DNA of 64,000 bases from Symsagittifera roscoffensis (GCF_963678635.1 NC_087064.1:30099740-30163739); one strand, 5' to 3'. Positions 42,441 through 56,177 are shown, counted from the stretch's first letter. Notes: a model not told the origin generated them from the sequence alone. Translations and numbers: made by a program.

Positions 42441-45400
42441 TGTAAAAAAAGCTTAGAAAAACTACTAATTATTTAAAAAATATTCAAAAGTTCTTTTGTC
42501 AAAGAATATCTTAAGTTATCGCATTTCTTCCCTTAAATAGCTTGAATATGGGAAGTATCGAAAGTTGACAGTGTGAAGTAGATCTCGAAATTTCAGAAAA
42601 CTTGTGTTTTGAGCAAATTTATGAGCATTCAACCTGTCAAATTTCTTCACCTAGAACGTATGATTAGCTATCTGAAGATTACTACGCTAGTAAACTAGCG
42701 ACGTAACAAAAAAATGGATCTAATTCTTCAAAAACTGAAATTTGAATTCTTTTATTTTCACCATTACCATTTTTTCGTTGTATATAACAGTTTTCTTTTC
42801 AAATGTGATTTTTTGAGCAAATATTTTGAATCTTGAAAAAATCTGTTGATTGATTTCAACTCTATACCCAGGCATGTGAGGAACTTCATCGAAAGTAACC
42901 AAATAAGATATCACTCGAGTTGTTTGTTAATACTCGAAGACCAACGTTTAGCTTATACTTTTCAGAATACACGACAGATCCGTCATTACTGTTTCAGATT
43001 AAAAACTGAGAGTTTTTGGCCATGTTTGGTTGCAACCCTTCACTGCTTATTTCAACTCCTCAGTTTCCATATATTGTGCAATGTATTTTTTGTGTTAATT
43101 TTGTTCAGGCTTTTAAATTGGCTACCAACCTCTTAATATAATCTTTTTGCCCATTTTTCATTCAATTGCTCTCTCATTTTTTTAAATTGTTTTTTTTTAA
43201 AGTCAATTTTTGTCCAATTGTTCAATCAATCTCTCAAATTTATGTTACCATTTATGAAAAAGCTTGAAGAAAGATAATGAAATAACGCTGAGATAGTTTG
43301 CAAACTTGAGAATTTTGACTGCTTAATTAACAACTTAAAAATCAAGCAATTTAATCATTAAGTCAATTTGTGTAGTTTTCCACTTTTGATCCAATTTTCA
43401 ATAGATTTTACTTCCTTTCTTACTGGATGAAAAGGTTGAAAGAGATTAATTGTTATAAGATTACTATTTTAATATTTTTTTCATTGTTTTGACTGTGAAG
43501 ACTGTTATTTTGGTACATTTCTTTTCTCTGCGTTTCGAGTTACCTCAAGAAATCTCAAGTTTTTGTAAAAATGTTTTCACAATTTTGACTGTTAAGACCG
43601 CTAATTTTCATTTCAGATAAGAGACACTTGCCAAGAAAGCAGTCTCAGCAGTCAAAATTGTGAAAACACTATTTAAGCATTTATCTCATAACGATTTTTT
43701 CTTTTATCAGTTTTTTTCCAAAAAGTTTTCTTAAGAAATTTTAAGGTTTCATTTTAAATTTGAGGTTTCAATTTAAAGTTTCATTTTAAATTTGAAACGC
43801 AAATAAAGGAAACCTCCAAGATATCTTAAGAACATTCAAGGAAAAAATTCGGCTGAGTGAAATCGAATCAAAAAGCTCATTGATCCGTATTTCCTAAATT
43901 AAAGAGGAAAAAAACGTTTCTTTAGGAAGTACAATCGCTTATAGTCAATTCAAAATATCTCATTTTTAGTAGAGTAACCCAGCCGAATGTTACCAAACCT
44001 AATAAAAAAACAAATTCATTATCATCAATAGTTTAAAATAAGGTTATAACTGAACAAAGTTTGGTGTTAAACATATTAATTATTTTTTTAGCAAACCATG
44101 ACACATTTTGTAAGGTAAAAATTCATTTCTTATTAGAGATTGAATTGAAAGCTATAGGTTTTTTAAAATGATGCGAAAAAACTCCAAATTATGCGAAAAA
44201 AAAGTTTTTCTAAATTATGCAAAAAATTAATATGTTTTGAAATTAATGCAAAAAAAACTTAAAAGAAAATTCAACCTCAGGCACAATTGGTTTTTTCTCG
44301 TCAATTGTATGCAAAATGTTTTGTATTTTTCTAAAAAAAAAAGCAAAAGTGAGATTAAGTATTGAACATGTATGCAAATGAGTCCCAGCTTTTTGAGGTT
44401 TAAAAGCAAAATGTTCATGTTTTCACAAATACTAATATAATTACGTACATAAATACACACGCAATTTCAACGGTAAAATCTGTTAAACATATTCTACCGA
44501 AATTGTATCTGCAGAAAAGTTTTAGAAACTTTCAGACATTTTAGCAAAAACAATAAGGATTTTAAATTAGTTCTATTTAACAAAAAATTATACGTCTCGA
44601 CTGTTTATGTTAAAAGCATGAGTGAAAAAATACATTGATGAAGCTACACAAAAACAAACAGACCAAGGTGAATACATATGAACAAATGAATGCAAAAAGA
44701 TTGCTTACAAATGAACTTACACTACACAAATACGCAAACAAAGCCGCAGGTAGACAAAAATAGAGCTCTAGTACCTGCTGCCCGGAAGTCCATGCAAAGA
44801 GTCTTGTGCAAAACTGTGACATTTTTCAAACAAAAAAGATTAATAATAGGATGAAGTTTGGGCTAAACATCAATTTCTTGCTGTATATGAGCGTTTCAAA
44901 ATGACTTTGCTCAACATGTACAAGAGTATATTTTTATCAGAAATTACATGAGATCCAACAAAAATTAAAAAAGCACAGATACACAAAAAAATGTCCATTT
45001 AATTATGATCACATACGTGGAAAAAATCAGACTTACACATTATGTATCTGGTTTGTGATGCGCATTAATCGTTTGTAGTGAGTAAAATGGAGTTTTCTTG
45101 AAAAAGTTTAACTGATTTGGATAAATAGTCATTCTTTTTTTTTAAATTCAAACGTTACTGGTAAGCTCTCGACAAAAACATCTAAAAATAAATTTAAACA
45201 ATCATAACTACATAACTAAACAAGCACATGCGTACACTCGACCATTCGTATCTTGTCAACCCATTCACAAGTGTCTGGTACTTTTTGGTACTTATACACT
45301 TTCTAGAGTAATAAGTTTGCTTCTTCCAGACAATTCAGAAACAATTTAGGTATATATAAACTTAGTTAAAATTTTATGTCTCATTTCAGCTCATCAGACA

Positions 45401-46440
45401 CATCAATGGTTAGTTATTTGTACAAATTATCGTAGAAACATAAAACCCACAGTGTTTCGTTGAGCACATGTATCATCCGTTCATTCATATGTACATACAA
45501 TTTTCGATAGGCCCGTTTATACACACATCGAGGCATCATTTAGACATGAACAACAAATCAACAAACATCACATAGACATGCACACACAGAAACATTTAAA
45601 AAACACACTTGATATCTTGTGAAGTATTTTTAAAATTTCTAGCAAAATAACCTAGATTTTTGGATTAGGATTTGATTCCAGTTGTAGTTACACATCTTAA
45701 TATGCTTTGAAACACTTATAAAAGATATACCCTATTTTTTGGATACTTACTAAATAAAAACAGTTAATCGTCTACAAAATTTACGTAAATCATACAGACA
45801 CTAATGCATAAATCAAACATACACACAGGCGTGCAGGCATATAAACATCAAACTCGTAGGATCCTTGTACGTAGGATTTAAACAGACAAACCTAAACCAA
45901 TAAGATACATATACACACGAACTTACCATTAAACATGTATACACACAAACAAAAGGACATACATCAAAAATAACAAACAACTCATAAAATTTCTTTCACT
46001 ATTTACAGGGCAAAGTATAACACAGAGAGACTTGCAACCAAACTGATCAATTAGTTGGGTAATTGGTGTGTTTTCGTAATGATTTTAGTTATTTTCCAAT
46101 AAAATATACCAAACAAAAAAACACTTAATTAGTGGGACTCATATATTGAGTCCCTGCAACAGATGGGACTATAAGCACCATAATTGTAAATCAAAAGCAA
46201 ACTTCTCATGAACATAGCCGAATTAGTTTAATCTTGATAACATTATTTTTTTTTCGAAGTCATACTCTTTTTCTACGTGCAAAAAGTTTTTGTTTCACTC
46301 GGAAGTTTTTGTTGTGTTTTTTAATTCTTATATTACTTGGTGTTGAAATAAATTTTGTGTTTAAACTAAAATACATTTTTTAGTTATAAGTTCTAAGATC
46401 AAACACTATCAATTATCCAACAAAACAGTTATCTAATTTT
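42441..46440. repeat. 4.0-kb tandem duplication, unit 1
   Basis: Starts at TGTAAAAAAAGC and ends at GTTATCTAATTTT. Nearly identical to unit 2 (offset about 4000) with few substitutions. It lacks 43 bases that unit 2 and the left arm both have. Confidence 0.95.
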
Positions 46441-49400
46441 TTGTAAAAAAAGCTTAGAAAAACTACTGATTATTTAATTATATTCAAAAGTTCTTTTGTC
46501 AAAGAATACCTTAAGTTATCGCATTTCTTCCCTTAAATAGCTTGAATATGGGAAGTATCGAAAGTTGACAGTGTGAAGTAGATCTCGAAATTTCAGAAAA
46601 CTTGTGTTTTGAGCAAATTTATGAGCATTCAACCTGTCAAATTTCTTCACCTAGAACGTATGATTAGCTATCTGAAGATTACTACGCTAGTAAACTAGCG
46701 ACGTAACAAAAAAATGGATCTAATTCTTCAAAAACTGAAATTTGAATTCTTTTATTTTCACCATTACCTTTTTTTCGTTGTATATAACAGTTTTCTTTTC
46801 AAATGTGATTTTTTGAGCACATATTTTGAATCTTGAAAAAATCTGTTGATTGATTTCAACTCTATACCCAGGCATGTGAGGAACTTCATCGAAAGTAACC
46901 AAATAAGATATCACTCGAGTTGTTTGTTAATACTCGAAGACCAACGTTTAGCTTATACTTTTCAGAATACACGACAGATCGGTCATTACTGTTTCAGATT
47001 AAAAACTGAGAGTTTTTGGCCATGTTTGGTTGCAACCCTTCACTGCTTATTTCAACTCCTCAGTTTCCATATATTGTGCAATGTATTTTTTGTGTTAATT
47101 TTGTTCAGGCTTTTAAATTGGCTACCAACCTCTTAATATAATCTTTTTGCCCATTTTTCATTCAATTGCTCTCTCATTTTTTTAAATTGTTTTTTTAAAG
47201 TCAATTTTTGTCCAATTGTTCAATCAATCTCTCAAATTTATGTTACCATTTATGAAAAAGCTTGAAGAAAGATAATGAAATAACGCTGAGATAGTTTGCA
47301 AACTTGAGAATTTTGACTGCTTAATTAACAACTTAAAAATCAAGCAATTTAATCATTAAGTCAATTTGTGTAGTTTTCCACTTTTGATCCAATTTTCAAT
47401 AGATTTTACTTCCTTTCTTACTGGATGAAAAAGTTGAAAGAGATTAATTGTTATAAGATTACTATTTTAATATTTTTTTCATTGTTTTGACTGTGAAGAC
47501 TGTTATTTTGGTACATTTCTTTTCTCTGCGTTTCGAGTTACCTCAAGAAATCTCAAGTTTTTGTAAAAATTTTTTCACAATTTTGACTGTTAAGACCGCT
47601 AATTTTGATTTCAGATAAGAGACACTTGCCAAGAAAGCAGTCTCAGCAGTCAAAATTGTGAAAACACTATTTAAGCATTTATCTCATAACGATTTTTTCT
47701 TTTATCAGTTTCTTTCCAAAAAGTTTTCTTAAGAAATTTTAAGGTTTCATTTTAAATTTGAGGTTTCAATTTAAAGTTTCATTTTAAATTTGAAACGCAA
47801 ATAAAGGAAACCTCCAAGATATCTTAAGAACATTCAAGGAAAAAATTCGGCTGAGTGAAATCGAATCAAAAAGCTCATTGATCCGTATTTCCTAAATTAA
47901 AGAGGAAAAAAACGTTTCTTTAGGAAGTACAATCGCTTATAGTCAATTCAAAATATCTCATTTTTAGTAGAGTAACCAAGCCGAATGTTACCAAACCTAA
48001 TAAAAAAACAAATTCATTATCATCAATAGTTTAAAATAAGGTTATAACTGAACAAAGTTTGGTGTTAAACATATTAATTATTTTTTTAGCAAACCATGAC
48101 ACATTTTGTAAGGTAAAAATTCATTTCTTATTAGAGATTGAATTGAAAGTTATAGGTTTTGTAAAGTGATGCGAAAAAACTCCAAATTATGCGAAAAAAA
48201 AGTTTTTCTAAATTATGCAAAAAATTAATATGTTTTGAAATTAATGCAAAAAAAACATAAAAGAAAATTCAACCTCAGGCACAATTGGTTTTTTCTCGTC
48301 AATTGTATGCAAAATGTTTTGTATTTTTCTAAAAAAAAGCAAAAGTGAGATTAAGTATTGAACATGTATGCAAATGAGTCCCAGCTTTTTGAGGTTTAAA
48401 AGCAAAATGTTCATGTTTTCACAAATACTAATATAATTACGTACATAAATACACACGCAATTTCAACTGTAAAATCTGTTAAACATATTCTACCGAAATT
48501 GTATCTGCAGAAAAGTTTTAGAAACTTTCAGACATTTTAGCAAAAACAATAAGGATTTTAAATTAGTTCTATTTAACAAAAAATTATACGTCTCGACTGT
48601 TTATGTTAAACGCATGAGTGAAAAAATACATTGATGAAGCTACACAAAAACAAACAGACCAAGGTGAATACATATGAACAAATGAATGCAAAAAGATTGC
48701 TTACAAATGAACTTACACTACACAAATACGCAAACAAAGCCGCAGGTAGACAAAAATAGAGCTCTAGTACCTGCTGCCCGGAAGTCCATGCAAAGAGTCT
48801 TGTGCAAAACTGTGACATTTTTCAAACAAAAAAGATTAATAATAGGATGAAGTTTGGGCTAAACATCAATTTCTTGCTGTATATGAGCGTTTCAAAATGA
48901 CTTTGCTCAACATGTACAAGAGTATATTTTTATCAGAAATTACATGAGATCCAACAAAAATTAAAAAAGCACAGATACACAAAAAAATGTCCATTTAATT
49001 ATGATCACATACGTGGAAAAAATCAGACTTACACATTATGTATCTGGTTTGTGGTGCGCATTAATCGTTTGTAGTGAGTAAAATGGAGTTTTCTTGAAAA
49101 AGTTTAACTGATTTGGATAAATAGTCATTCTTTTTTTTTAAATTCAAACGTTACTGGTAAGCTCTCGACAAAAACATCTAAAAATAAATTTAAACAATCA
49201 TAACTACATAACTAAACAAGCACATGCGTACACTCGACCATTCGTATCTTGTCAACCCATTCACAAGTGTCTGGTACTTTTTGGTACTTATACACTTTCT
49301 AGAGTAATAAGTTTGCTTCTTCCAGACAATTCAGAAACAATTTAGGTATATATAAACTTAGTTAAAATTTTATGTCTCATTTCAGCTCATCAGACACATC

Positions 49401-50475
49401 AATGGTTAGTTATTTGTACAAATTATCGTAGAAACATAAAACCCACAGTGTTTCGTTGAGCACATGTATCATCCGTTCATTCATATGTACATACAATTTT
49501 CGATAGGCCCGTTTATACACACATCGAGGCATCATTTAGACATGAACAACAAATCAACAAACATCACATAGACATGCACACACAGAAACATTTAAAAAAC
49601 ACACTTGATATCTTGTGAAGTATTTTTAAAATTTCTAGCAAAATAACCTAGATTTTTGGATTAGGATTTGATTCCAGTTGTAGTTACACATCTTAATATG
49701 CTTTGAAACACTTATAAAAGATATACCCTATTTTTTGGATACTTACTAAATAAAAACAGTTAATCGTCTACAAAATTTACGTAAATCATACAGACACTAA
49801 TGCATAAATCAAACATACACACAGGCGTGCAGGCATATAAACATCAAACTCGTAGGATCCTTGTACGTAGGATTTAAACAGACAAACCTAAACCAATAAG
49901 ATACATATACACACGAACTTACCATTAAACATGTATACACACAAACAAAAGGACATACATCAAAAATAACAAACAACCGAGCACATTATTTTAATACGTA
50001 TTTTTAAAAAAAATTTTACTCATAAAATTTCTTTCACTATTTACAGGGCAAAGTATAACACAGAGAGACTTGCAACCAAACTGATCAATTAGTTGGGTAA
50101 TTGGTGTGTTTTCGTAATGATTTTAGTTATTTTCCAATAAAATATACCAAACAGAAAAACACTTAATTAGTGGGACTCATATATTGAGTCCCTGCAACAG
50201 ATGGGACTATAAGCACCATAATTGTAAATCAAAAGCAAACTTCTCATGAACATAGCCGAATTAGTTTAATCTTGATAACATTAGTTTTTTTTCGAAGTCA
50301 TACTCTTTTTCTACGTGCAAAAAGTTTTTGTTTCACTCGGAAGTTTTTGTTGTGTTTTTTAATTCTTATATTACTTGGTGTTGAAATAAATTTTGTGTTT
50401 AAACTAAAATACATTTTTTAGTTATAAGTTCTAAGATCAAACACTATCAATTATCCAACAAAACAGTTATCTAAC
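46441..50475. repeat. 4.0-kb tandem duplication, unit 2
   Basis: Second copy of 42441-46440. It carries about 43 additional bases at 49978-50019 (CGAGCACATTATTTTAATAC and on), whose equivalent exists in the left arm near 38600-38640, so unit 2 keeps the older form there. Confidence 0.95.
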
Positions 50476-51547
50476 AAAATGAAGTATACAATGGGCGTAG
50501 CAGATAGTTTGAGGGTACCTTACAAAACACTTGAAGGTTTTTTAAAAAAATGAACGTGGGAAAAGGAAATTTTCACCGAAAAAAAATTTCGGTTTTTTTT
50601 GTCCATCATGAATTTAGTTTAATTAGATTTTGTAAATCAAAAAAAGTATGTAGTTTTTAGGTATAAGAACAGTAAGCAAATGCTTTTAATTAACTGGTAA
50701 GACATGGAAACATCAGATCAAAATAATGAAAAATTTATTGCATGTTTTTTTTGAAAAAAGAAAACATTGAAAAACTTCCAACTAAAAATTTAGAAAAACA
50801 AATATACTCTTTCAGGCAACAAATTTTTTTTTCTATTTCTCTCAGTTTTACACTTTAATGTCGTGACACCAGATCGTTGCTTCCTGCTTTAAAAAACGTT
50901 GATTCTTATTTTATTTCTCTGCGAATTAGAATCAATCCTGCGCTTTTCTACCAAGCTCACCCTTTTACCGCAATTAATTTTTATGACGTGAAGCTTTTTC
51001 ACTTGAGTGTTCTGCTGCTATTTGATATCAGTCAGAGTGCAATTAAGAAATATCATGATCAGAGTGGTATGTATAAAATCTGCACATTATTAAATTTCCT
51101 CATACAATCTGTGGTGGCTTTCAATTTGCTTTGCATTCGTCACTTTATGCAGAAAACTTTATCTTTTAAACCAAGCAGTACTAACAAGGTAGGAGTTGAA
51201 ATTGTTCCGGAAAAAAACCTTATAAATACATAAATAACCATAAGTTATCGTCAAAAGTTCCTGCACATGACTGAGTAGTAACTAAGACAAAAATGAAAGC
51301 AATTAAATTTTTGTTTTTGCTTTTTCAGCTTCCAAAGTTTCTTAATGGATTTAAACTTCACATTGCAAAATCTTTCTTTTTTCAAAAATTGATAAAAACC
51401 TGGGAAAGTTAAAGACAAAAACTAACCTTAGAGATAATGCATAATTCCACTAGATCGAAATTTATCTACAACTTGATCATTGTGATACAGATTTAAGCTC
51501 AAATACCAAAAAAATGACATCGCGAAAATGGTGTTCCCGTCTTTCAG
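50476..51547. other. Right arm, no supported gene
   Basis: An ORF of 118 codons (50877-51233) is not preserved in the left arm copy, which has stops. A GTATGT donor-like sequence occurs at 51067, but its phase does not fit the exon-like segment that follows. Confidence 0.4.
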
Positions 51548-51802
51548 ACACCAATTATACCCTTGAGTTTCAAATGTTACGACTCTTTCCAAAAATTGAA
51601 TTCAGCTGTCGATGACAGTCGAACCGCAAATATAGACTGTTTAATACAAAATTGTATGAACTTATTCCACGTACTTCAAGTTTTTTTTGCTACTAAGACT
51701 AACGGTAGCAACAGTTCCGGTCCCCCAACTAAACAACCACCACAATCAATCAGCCAATTTAAAAAGCAGTTCAGACCATCTCCATTGAAAACTCGAAAAT
51801 AG
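51548..51802 (+). other. Exon-like segment, right arm copy (84 codons, unknown protein)
   Basis: Begins right after CTTTCAG and is open to TAG at 51802. The peptide includes FKCYDSFQKLNSAVDDSRT, NIDCLIQNCMNLFHVLQVFF and a basic Pro/Gln/Lys end (QFKKQ ... LKTRK). Against the left arm the differences fall 14, 5 and 10 at codon positions 1, 2 and 3, which gives no sign of purifying selection since the duplication. It may be a dead terminal exon carried by the palindrome. Confidence 0.3.
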
Positions 51803-52489
51803 ATTCAACCTAACTTTGATGGGGATGAGTTCAATTTCTGGGATTTTTTGATGCGGAAAAGAAAAGCCATGAACGATCGACCTTTTGCCCGACAACTATC
51901 AACAGGGATCAACCAAAGTGTAGAAACAAAAAATGAGTAAAATGAAAAACGTCAATACTAATCATCTTGCGCCGAATTTCGAAAAAAAACACGTTATACT
52001 CGAAAACTGAGATGATTCTTGTCAATTACGGTGATCTAAAATGGAAAACTTAAGAAAAAATTGGAACACATGCTCAATTCCATCGATTGGTTTGCTTCAC
52101 ACAGAGGCGGGTAATTAGATGATTTTCGTGCCTAAAACATGTTTTATTCAATCGTTTTATCTTTCAAAACTGGAATTCTGTTGCAAAATTCTTAGCAAAA
52201 TGATAGTTTCAATTTAATTGTCTAAAAATGGTAGCCAAAAATTATAATAGAAAGCCATTTTTCTGTCCTTTGAGTTTTTATTTTCTCTGCAAACAAACCA
52301 AAAAAGTGCACTACTAAGATAATTAAACACGCTGCTTTTCTCAACATCACCCAAAAAGTTTACTTACACAAACTAGGGTAGTTTTTGCTACTCGCATGTT
52401 TTGAAACTTGATGTGTGCTAGCTGGAGCAGCAAAATTCTTACATCTTGCTCTACAAGAACAAAACATCTTTTATAGGGGTGACAAAAAG

Positions 52490-52990
52490 ATTAATTTATG
52501 CACCAAGCCATCCATCCATCTAGCCATCCATTCATCAGACGATTTATCAATCGAAATATTCATCCATACCGTCATCTATCTAAACATCCATCCTGTCTTT
52601 CAAATATCCATCCGTCTAGTCAGCCATCTGTCTAAACATCAAGCCATCTATCAAGCCATTCATAATCCGTTCATCCAGCCAGCAATCAGTCAAACCGTTC
52701 CTTTATCTAGACACTCATCGTACAATATATCAATCAGTAAACTATCCAGCTGTCCAACCTTTGAACAATTCATCACCCAGTTATCTTATTTTCTATCGAT
52801 TCCATATTTTCCAAATTTTTACCCATTTTTCTACCCATGCGAACATCAAGCCATTCAACCAGCAATCCAGCTAGCCATCTATTGTTCATCTGTCTATCCA
52901 GCTATTCAACTAATCATTAGGCGAACTATTCATCAATCCATTCATGCCTCCATTCATTCATCGCTCGGTTCAGCCATTCAACCAGTGCAT
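52490..52990. repeat. CATC/TATC-rich simple repeat, right arm
   Basis: Inverted counterpart of 35930-36420. The 192-codon ORF across it (52415-52993) is compositional. Confidence 0.85.
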
Positions 52991-53039
52991 TAGATCAATT
53001 TTGATTTTAGCATGAACAATTTTTGCAATTTGTAAACTT

Positions 53040-53760
53040 TGGGTCATTTGGTGTATTTAGATATCATTAGTTTTACATAGGGATCATTAATTGTTTAAAG
53101 GGATTATGAGTTATACGTAGGGATTATGAGTTATTTATAGGAACCATTAGTGATACATATGGATCATTGGTTTATTATAGGGGAAATAAGTTATTTATAG
53201 GGGTAATTAGGTAAGCATAGGGATTATTAGTTATACATAGGAATCATGAATAATATATAGAGACCATAAGTCATATTCAGAGATCATTAGCTACCACAGA
53301 GATCATTCGTTATGTAAAGGTATCATTAGTTATGTATCGATTTCATCAGTTATACCTAGGGATCATTAGTTATATAAAAGAATCATCAGACATACTTATG
53401 AATCATTAGTGTTACATAGGGCAAATTAGTTCTTTATAGGGGTAATTAGCTAAGCATAGGAATCAATACTGTAAGCTAGGGAGAATTAGTTATACATAGG
53501 GGTAATTAGTCATGCATAGTGATTAATAGTTTTAAATAGCGACCATTAGTTATACACAGTGATCTGTAGTTATACCACTAATGCAGAAATAATGCAGAAA
53601 CGAAAAAAAAACTAAAATTGAAAAAAAATTCTAAAGTTTGTAAAAAAATTTTAAAAAATTTTTGTAAAAAAAATTTTGTAAAAAAAAATAAGAAATTTTT
53701 TTTTTTTTGGAATTTTTTTTTCGTATGGGAAAACGTTTCGGAAAAAATTCTACATAGGAA
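53040..53760. repeat. Degenerate 20-bp tandem repeats, right arm
   Basis: Units like ATAGGGATCATTAGTTATAC, ending in a poly(A)/poly(T) block at 53590-53760; inverted counterpart of 34980-35880. Confidence 0.85.
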
Positions 53761-53945
53761 TCATTGCAGATCACCACTTAATATATAGGACTATTGGTTA
53801 TCGCGTAAAACTTGAGGAATATTGGTTGTCGTATAATACATGGTGAACATTAGGATCTATACCTAATGTCATCCATGTATGACAACCCCCTGATCCTAAT
53901 GCACTATTTGCATACTACTAGCAGCCTAAGGTAAGCTTTAATATT

Positions 53946-55465
53946 ACGCCCCTATGGCAGCTTTACATCGAAAGTTCCGACTGTCCCTCAAACTTTGCAT
54001 GTAACAAAGAACTATAGGCAAAACTATTTTGCAAAACATAAAAAATGGAGATTGTTGATTATTTTTTAGCCTCCACAATTAAAATGGTCAGTGCCAAGTG
54101 ATATAAACTGAGACTGATAGCCGCAAGTACAATGTTGCTTTTGCCGGAGCTCAATTGGCATCATCTTATTGACGAACTAAATAAAGATAGACGACTTTCG
54201 TTGACCGTTTCTTTATACTGGCCCACAAATCGCTGAGGAAACATGAACTGTTTGTGAGGCTTCATCTGATCTTGCCAACAATCTATAACAGGGCGGCAAA
54301 CTGAATACGATTGTTGGCGGGCTTGCACACCAACTTCAATAGTTTAAATGAACTGTAAAGGTCGGTTTGTGCCGTCTCTAACGAAGTTTTTTTTTTTTAA
54401 ATGAACTACAAGGAGACCTGGCTTGATCCTACCCTCAATTCCCGTGGGCAGAAGCGACCGCCCCTCCCCCTTCCGCCCTTTAATTTTGGATGCAACACCT
54501 TTACAAAGTGCCCCCTTCGATAAAACTTTACGACATCCATTTTTGGCTGATCAACCTCAAAAATTTTCTAGCGGCGCTTATATAACTTATTTTGAGGAAG
54601 GAGCGCGCGCCAAAGAAACGCTATTTTTTTCAACAGCTTCTAAAAGTGCCTAAAACACCTTTTTTGACTTGTACTTTGGACAAACTGCCCGCGGCGCTGA
54701 TCCTGGGTCCTTATAGTATTTTCGGAGAGCTCGGAAAACCAAATTAGTTGACTTAAAAAAAATTTCGACGAAATTTTCAAACCATCCCCCCTCCCCCGAC
54801 AGGGCACGCCACTGCCTGTGGGGTTAATTTTTTTCAAAAACTCCAATGGGATAAAGCGAACTCTGGTGTCGGCTGGCTCGATGTTACACAGGAACTCCGA
54901 AAACGTAAAAATGACATTTGGTCTGATAAGGTCGGTTGAACTAACCTTATCTATTAACTGCATTGACTAAAAAGGTTTCATCGGTTGGCTGGATTTACCC
55001 ATAAAACCTGATAGGATAAAACAAATCATCAGTTTGGACTTTTGTTGGCTTAATTTTACCCACAGTACCCATTTCTTCAAAACGAACTATGCCGGTCCGT
55101 TGGCTTTTTTCACGCACAAAATCAATATGATGAAAAAAATAATAAATCAAATCGGTTGTTTTAATATCAACCTGGAATATCATTTAAAACCAAACCCACT
55201 GAATATCTGAACCAGGAATTTCAGTAGGATGAAATCGTTTGTCAGAGTTCTTTTTGGTTCTGCTGATCTTCTCCAAAAAACGGACTAGTAAGGCTTAGTC
55301 GGTTGGCTTACTCCTAAGTTCAAACCCTACAAAGTTGAAACGTGTCGATTTGCTTGGTCTTACCATAGAACTGCAGAAAACAAAATGGACTAAAAACTTT
55401 GGTTGGCTTAAGATCGGCTGGCTTTAGCTCAAACCCCATTAGGTTGCAACTGACTATAAGACTCT
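53946..55465. other. Non-coding region right of the palindrome, with degenerate repeats
   Basis: Contains the second copy of the dispersed repeat and, from about 54640, loosely periodic sequence with recurring GGTTGGCTT, TTTACCCA and AGGATAAAA motifs that leads into the 94-bp satellite. ORFs here have no support. Confidence 0.5.
54500..54600. repeat. Dispersed repeat, copy 2
   Basis: Similar to 30485-30585 in the same orientation. Confidence 0.5.
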
Positions 55466-56177
55466 GTTGAATTTGCATTCCTCTAAAACTCAAAAATACA
55501 ATCGACTATTAATGTCGATTGACTAAATCATACGAACGAACCTCATCAAGAAGTTACATGTTGAATTTGCATTCCTCTAAAACTCAAAAATACAATCGAC
55601 TATTAATGTCAATTGACTAAATCATACGAACGAACCTCATCAAGAAGTTACATGTTGAATTTGCATTCCTCTAAAACTCAAAAATACAATCGACTATTAA
55701 TGTCAATTGACTAAATCATACGAACGAACCTCATCAAGAAGTTACATGTTGAATTTGCATTCCTCTAAAACTCAAAAATACAATCGACTATTAATGTCAA
55801 TTGACTAAATCATACGAACGAACCTCATCAAGAAGTTACATGTTGAATTTGCATTCCTCAAAACTCAAAAATACAATCGACTATTAATGTCGATTGACTA
55901 AATCATACGAACGAACCTCATCAAGAAGTTACATGTTGAATTTGCATTCCTCTAAAACTCAAAAATACAATCGACTATTAATGTCAATTGACTAAATCAT
56001 ACGAACGAACCTCATCAAGAAGTTACATGTTGAATTTGCATTCCTCTAAAACTCAAAAATACAATCGACTATTAATGTCAATTGACTAAATCATACGAAC
56101 GAACCTCATCAAGAAGTTACATGTTGAATTTGCATTCCTCTAAAACTCAAAAATACAATCGACTATTAATGTCAATT

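Larger units (their letters stand above)
34855..53945. repeat. Giant imperfect palindrome (left arm 7.1 kb, right arm about 12 kb)
   Basis: Sequence left of about 41984 recurs as reverse complement to the right. Matched pairs in order outward: 41885/42070, 41600/42370, 40850-41110/42846-43136, 38400/46150 and 50175, 38110/50475, 37480/51100, 36812-37065/51548-51802, 36500/52400, 34905-35120/53740-53930. Arms differ by substitutions and many indels; the right arm has about 540 extra bases near 44880-45410 and a 4.0-kb tandem duplication. No transposase or other long ORF is present. It is either a foldback-type element or an inverted segmental duplication. Confidence 0.92.

Noticed and set aside
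50877-51233. 118-codon coding exon upstream of the exon-like segment
   Set aside because: The left arm copy has stops in the equivalent frame, and the donor phase does not match the next segment.
52415-52993. 192-codon ORF in the right arm
   Set aside because: Generated by CATC-type simple repeats; the left-arm counterpart is only the mirror image (36203-36529) and composition explains both.
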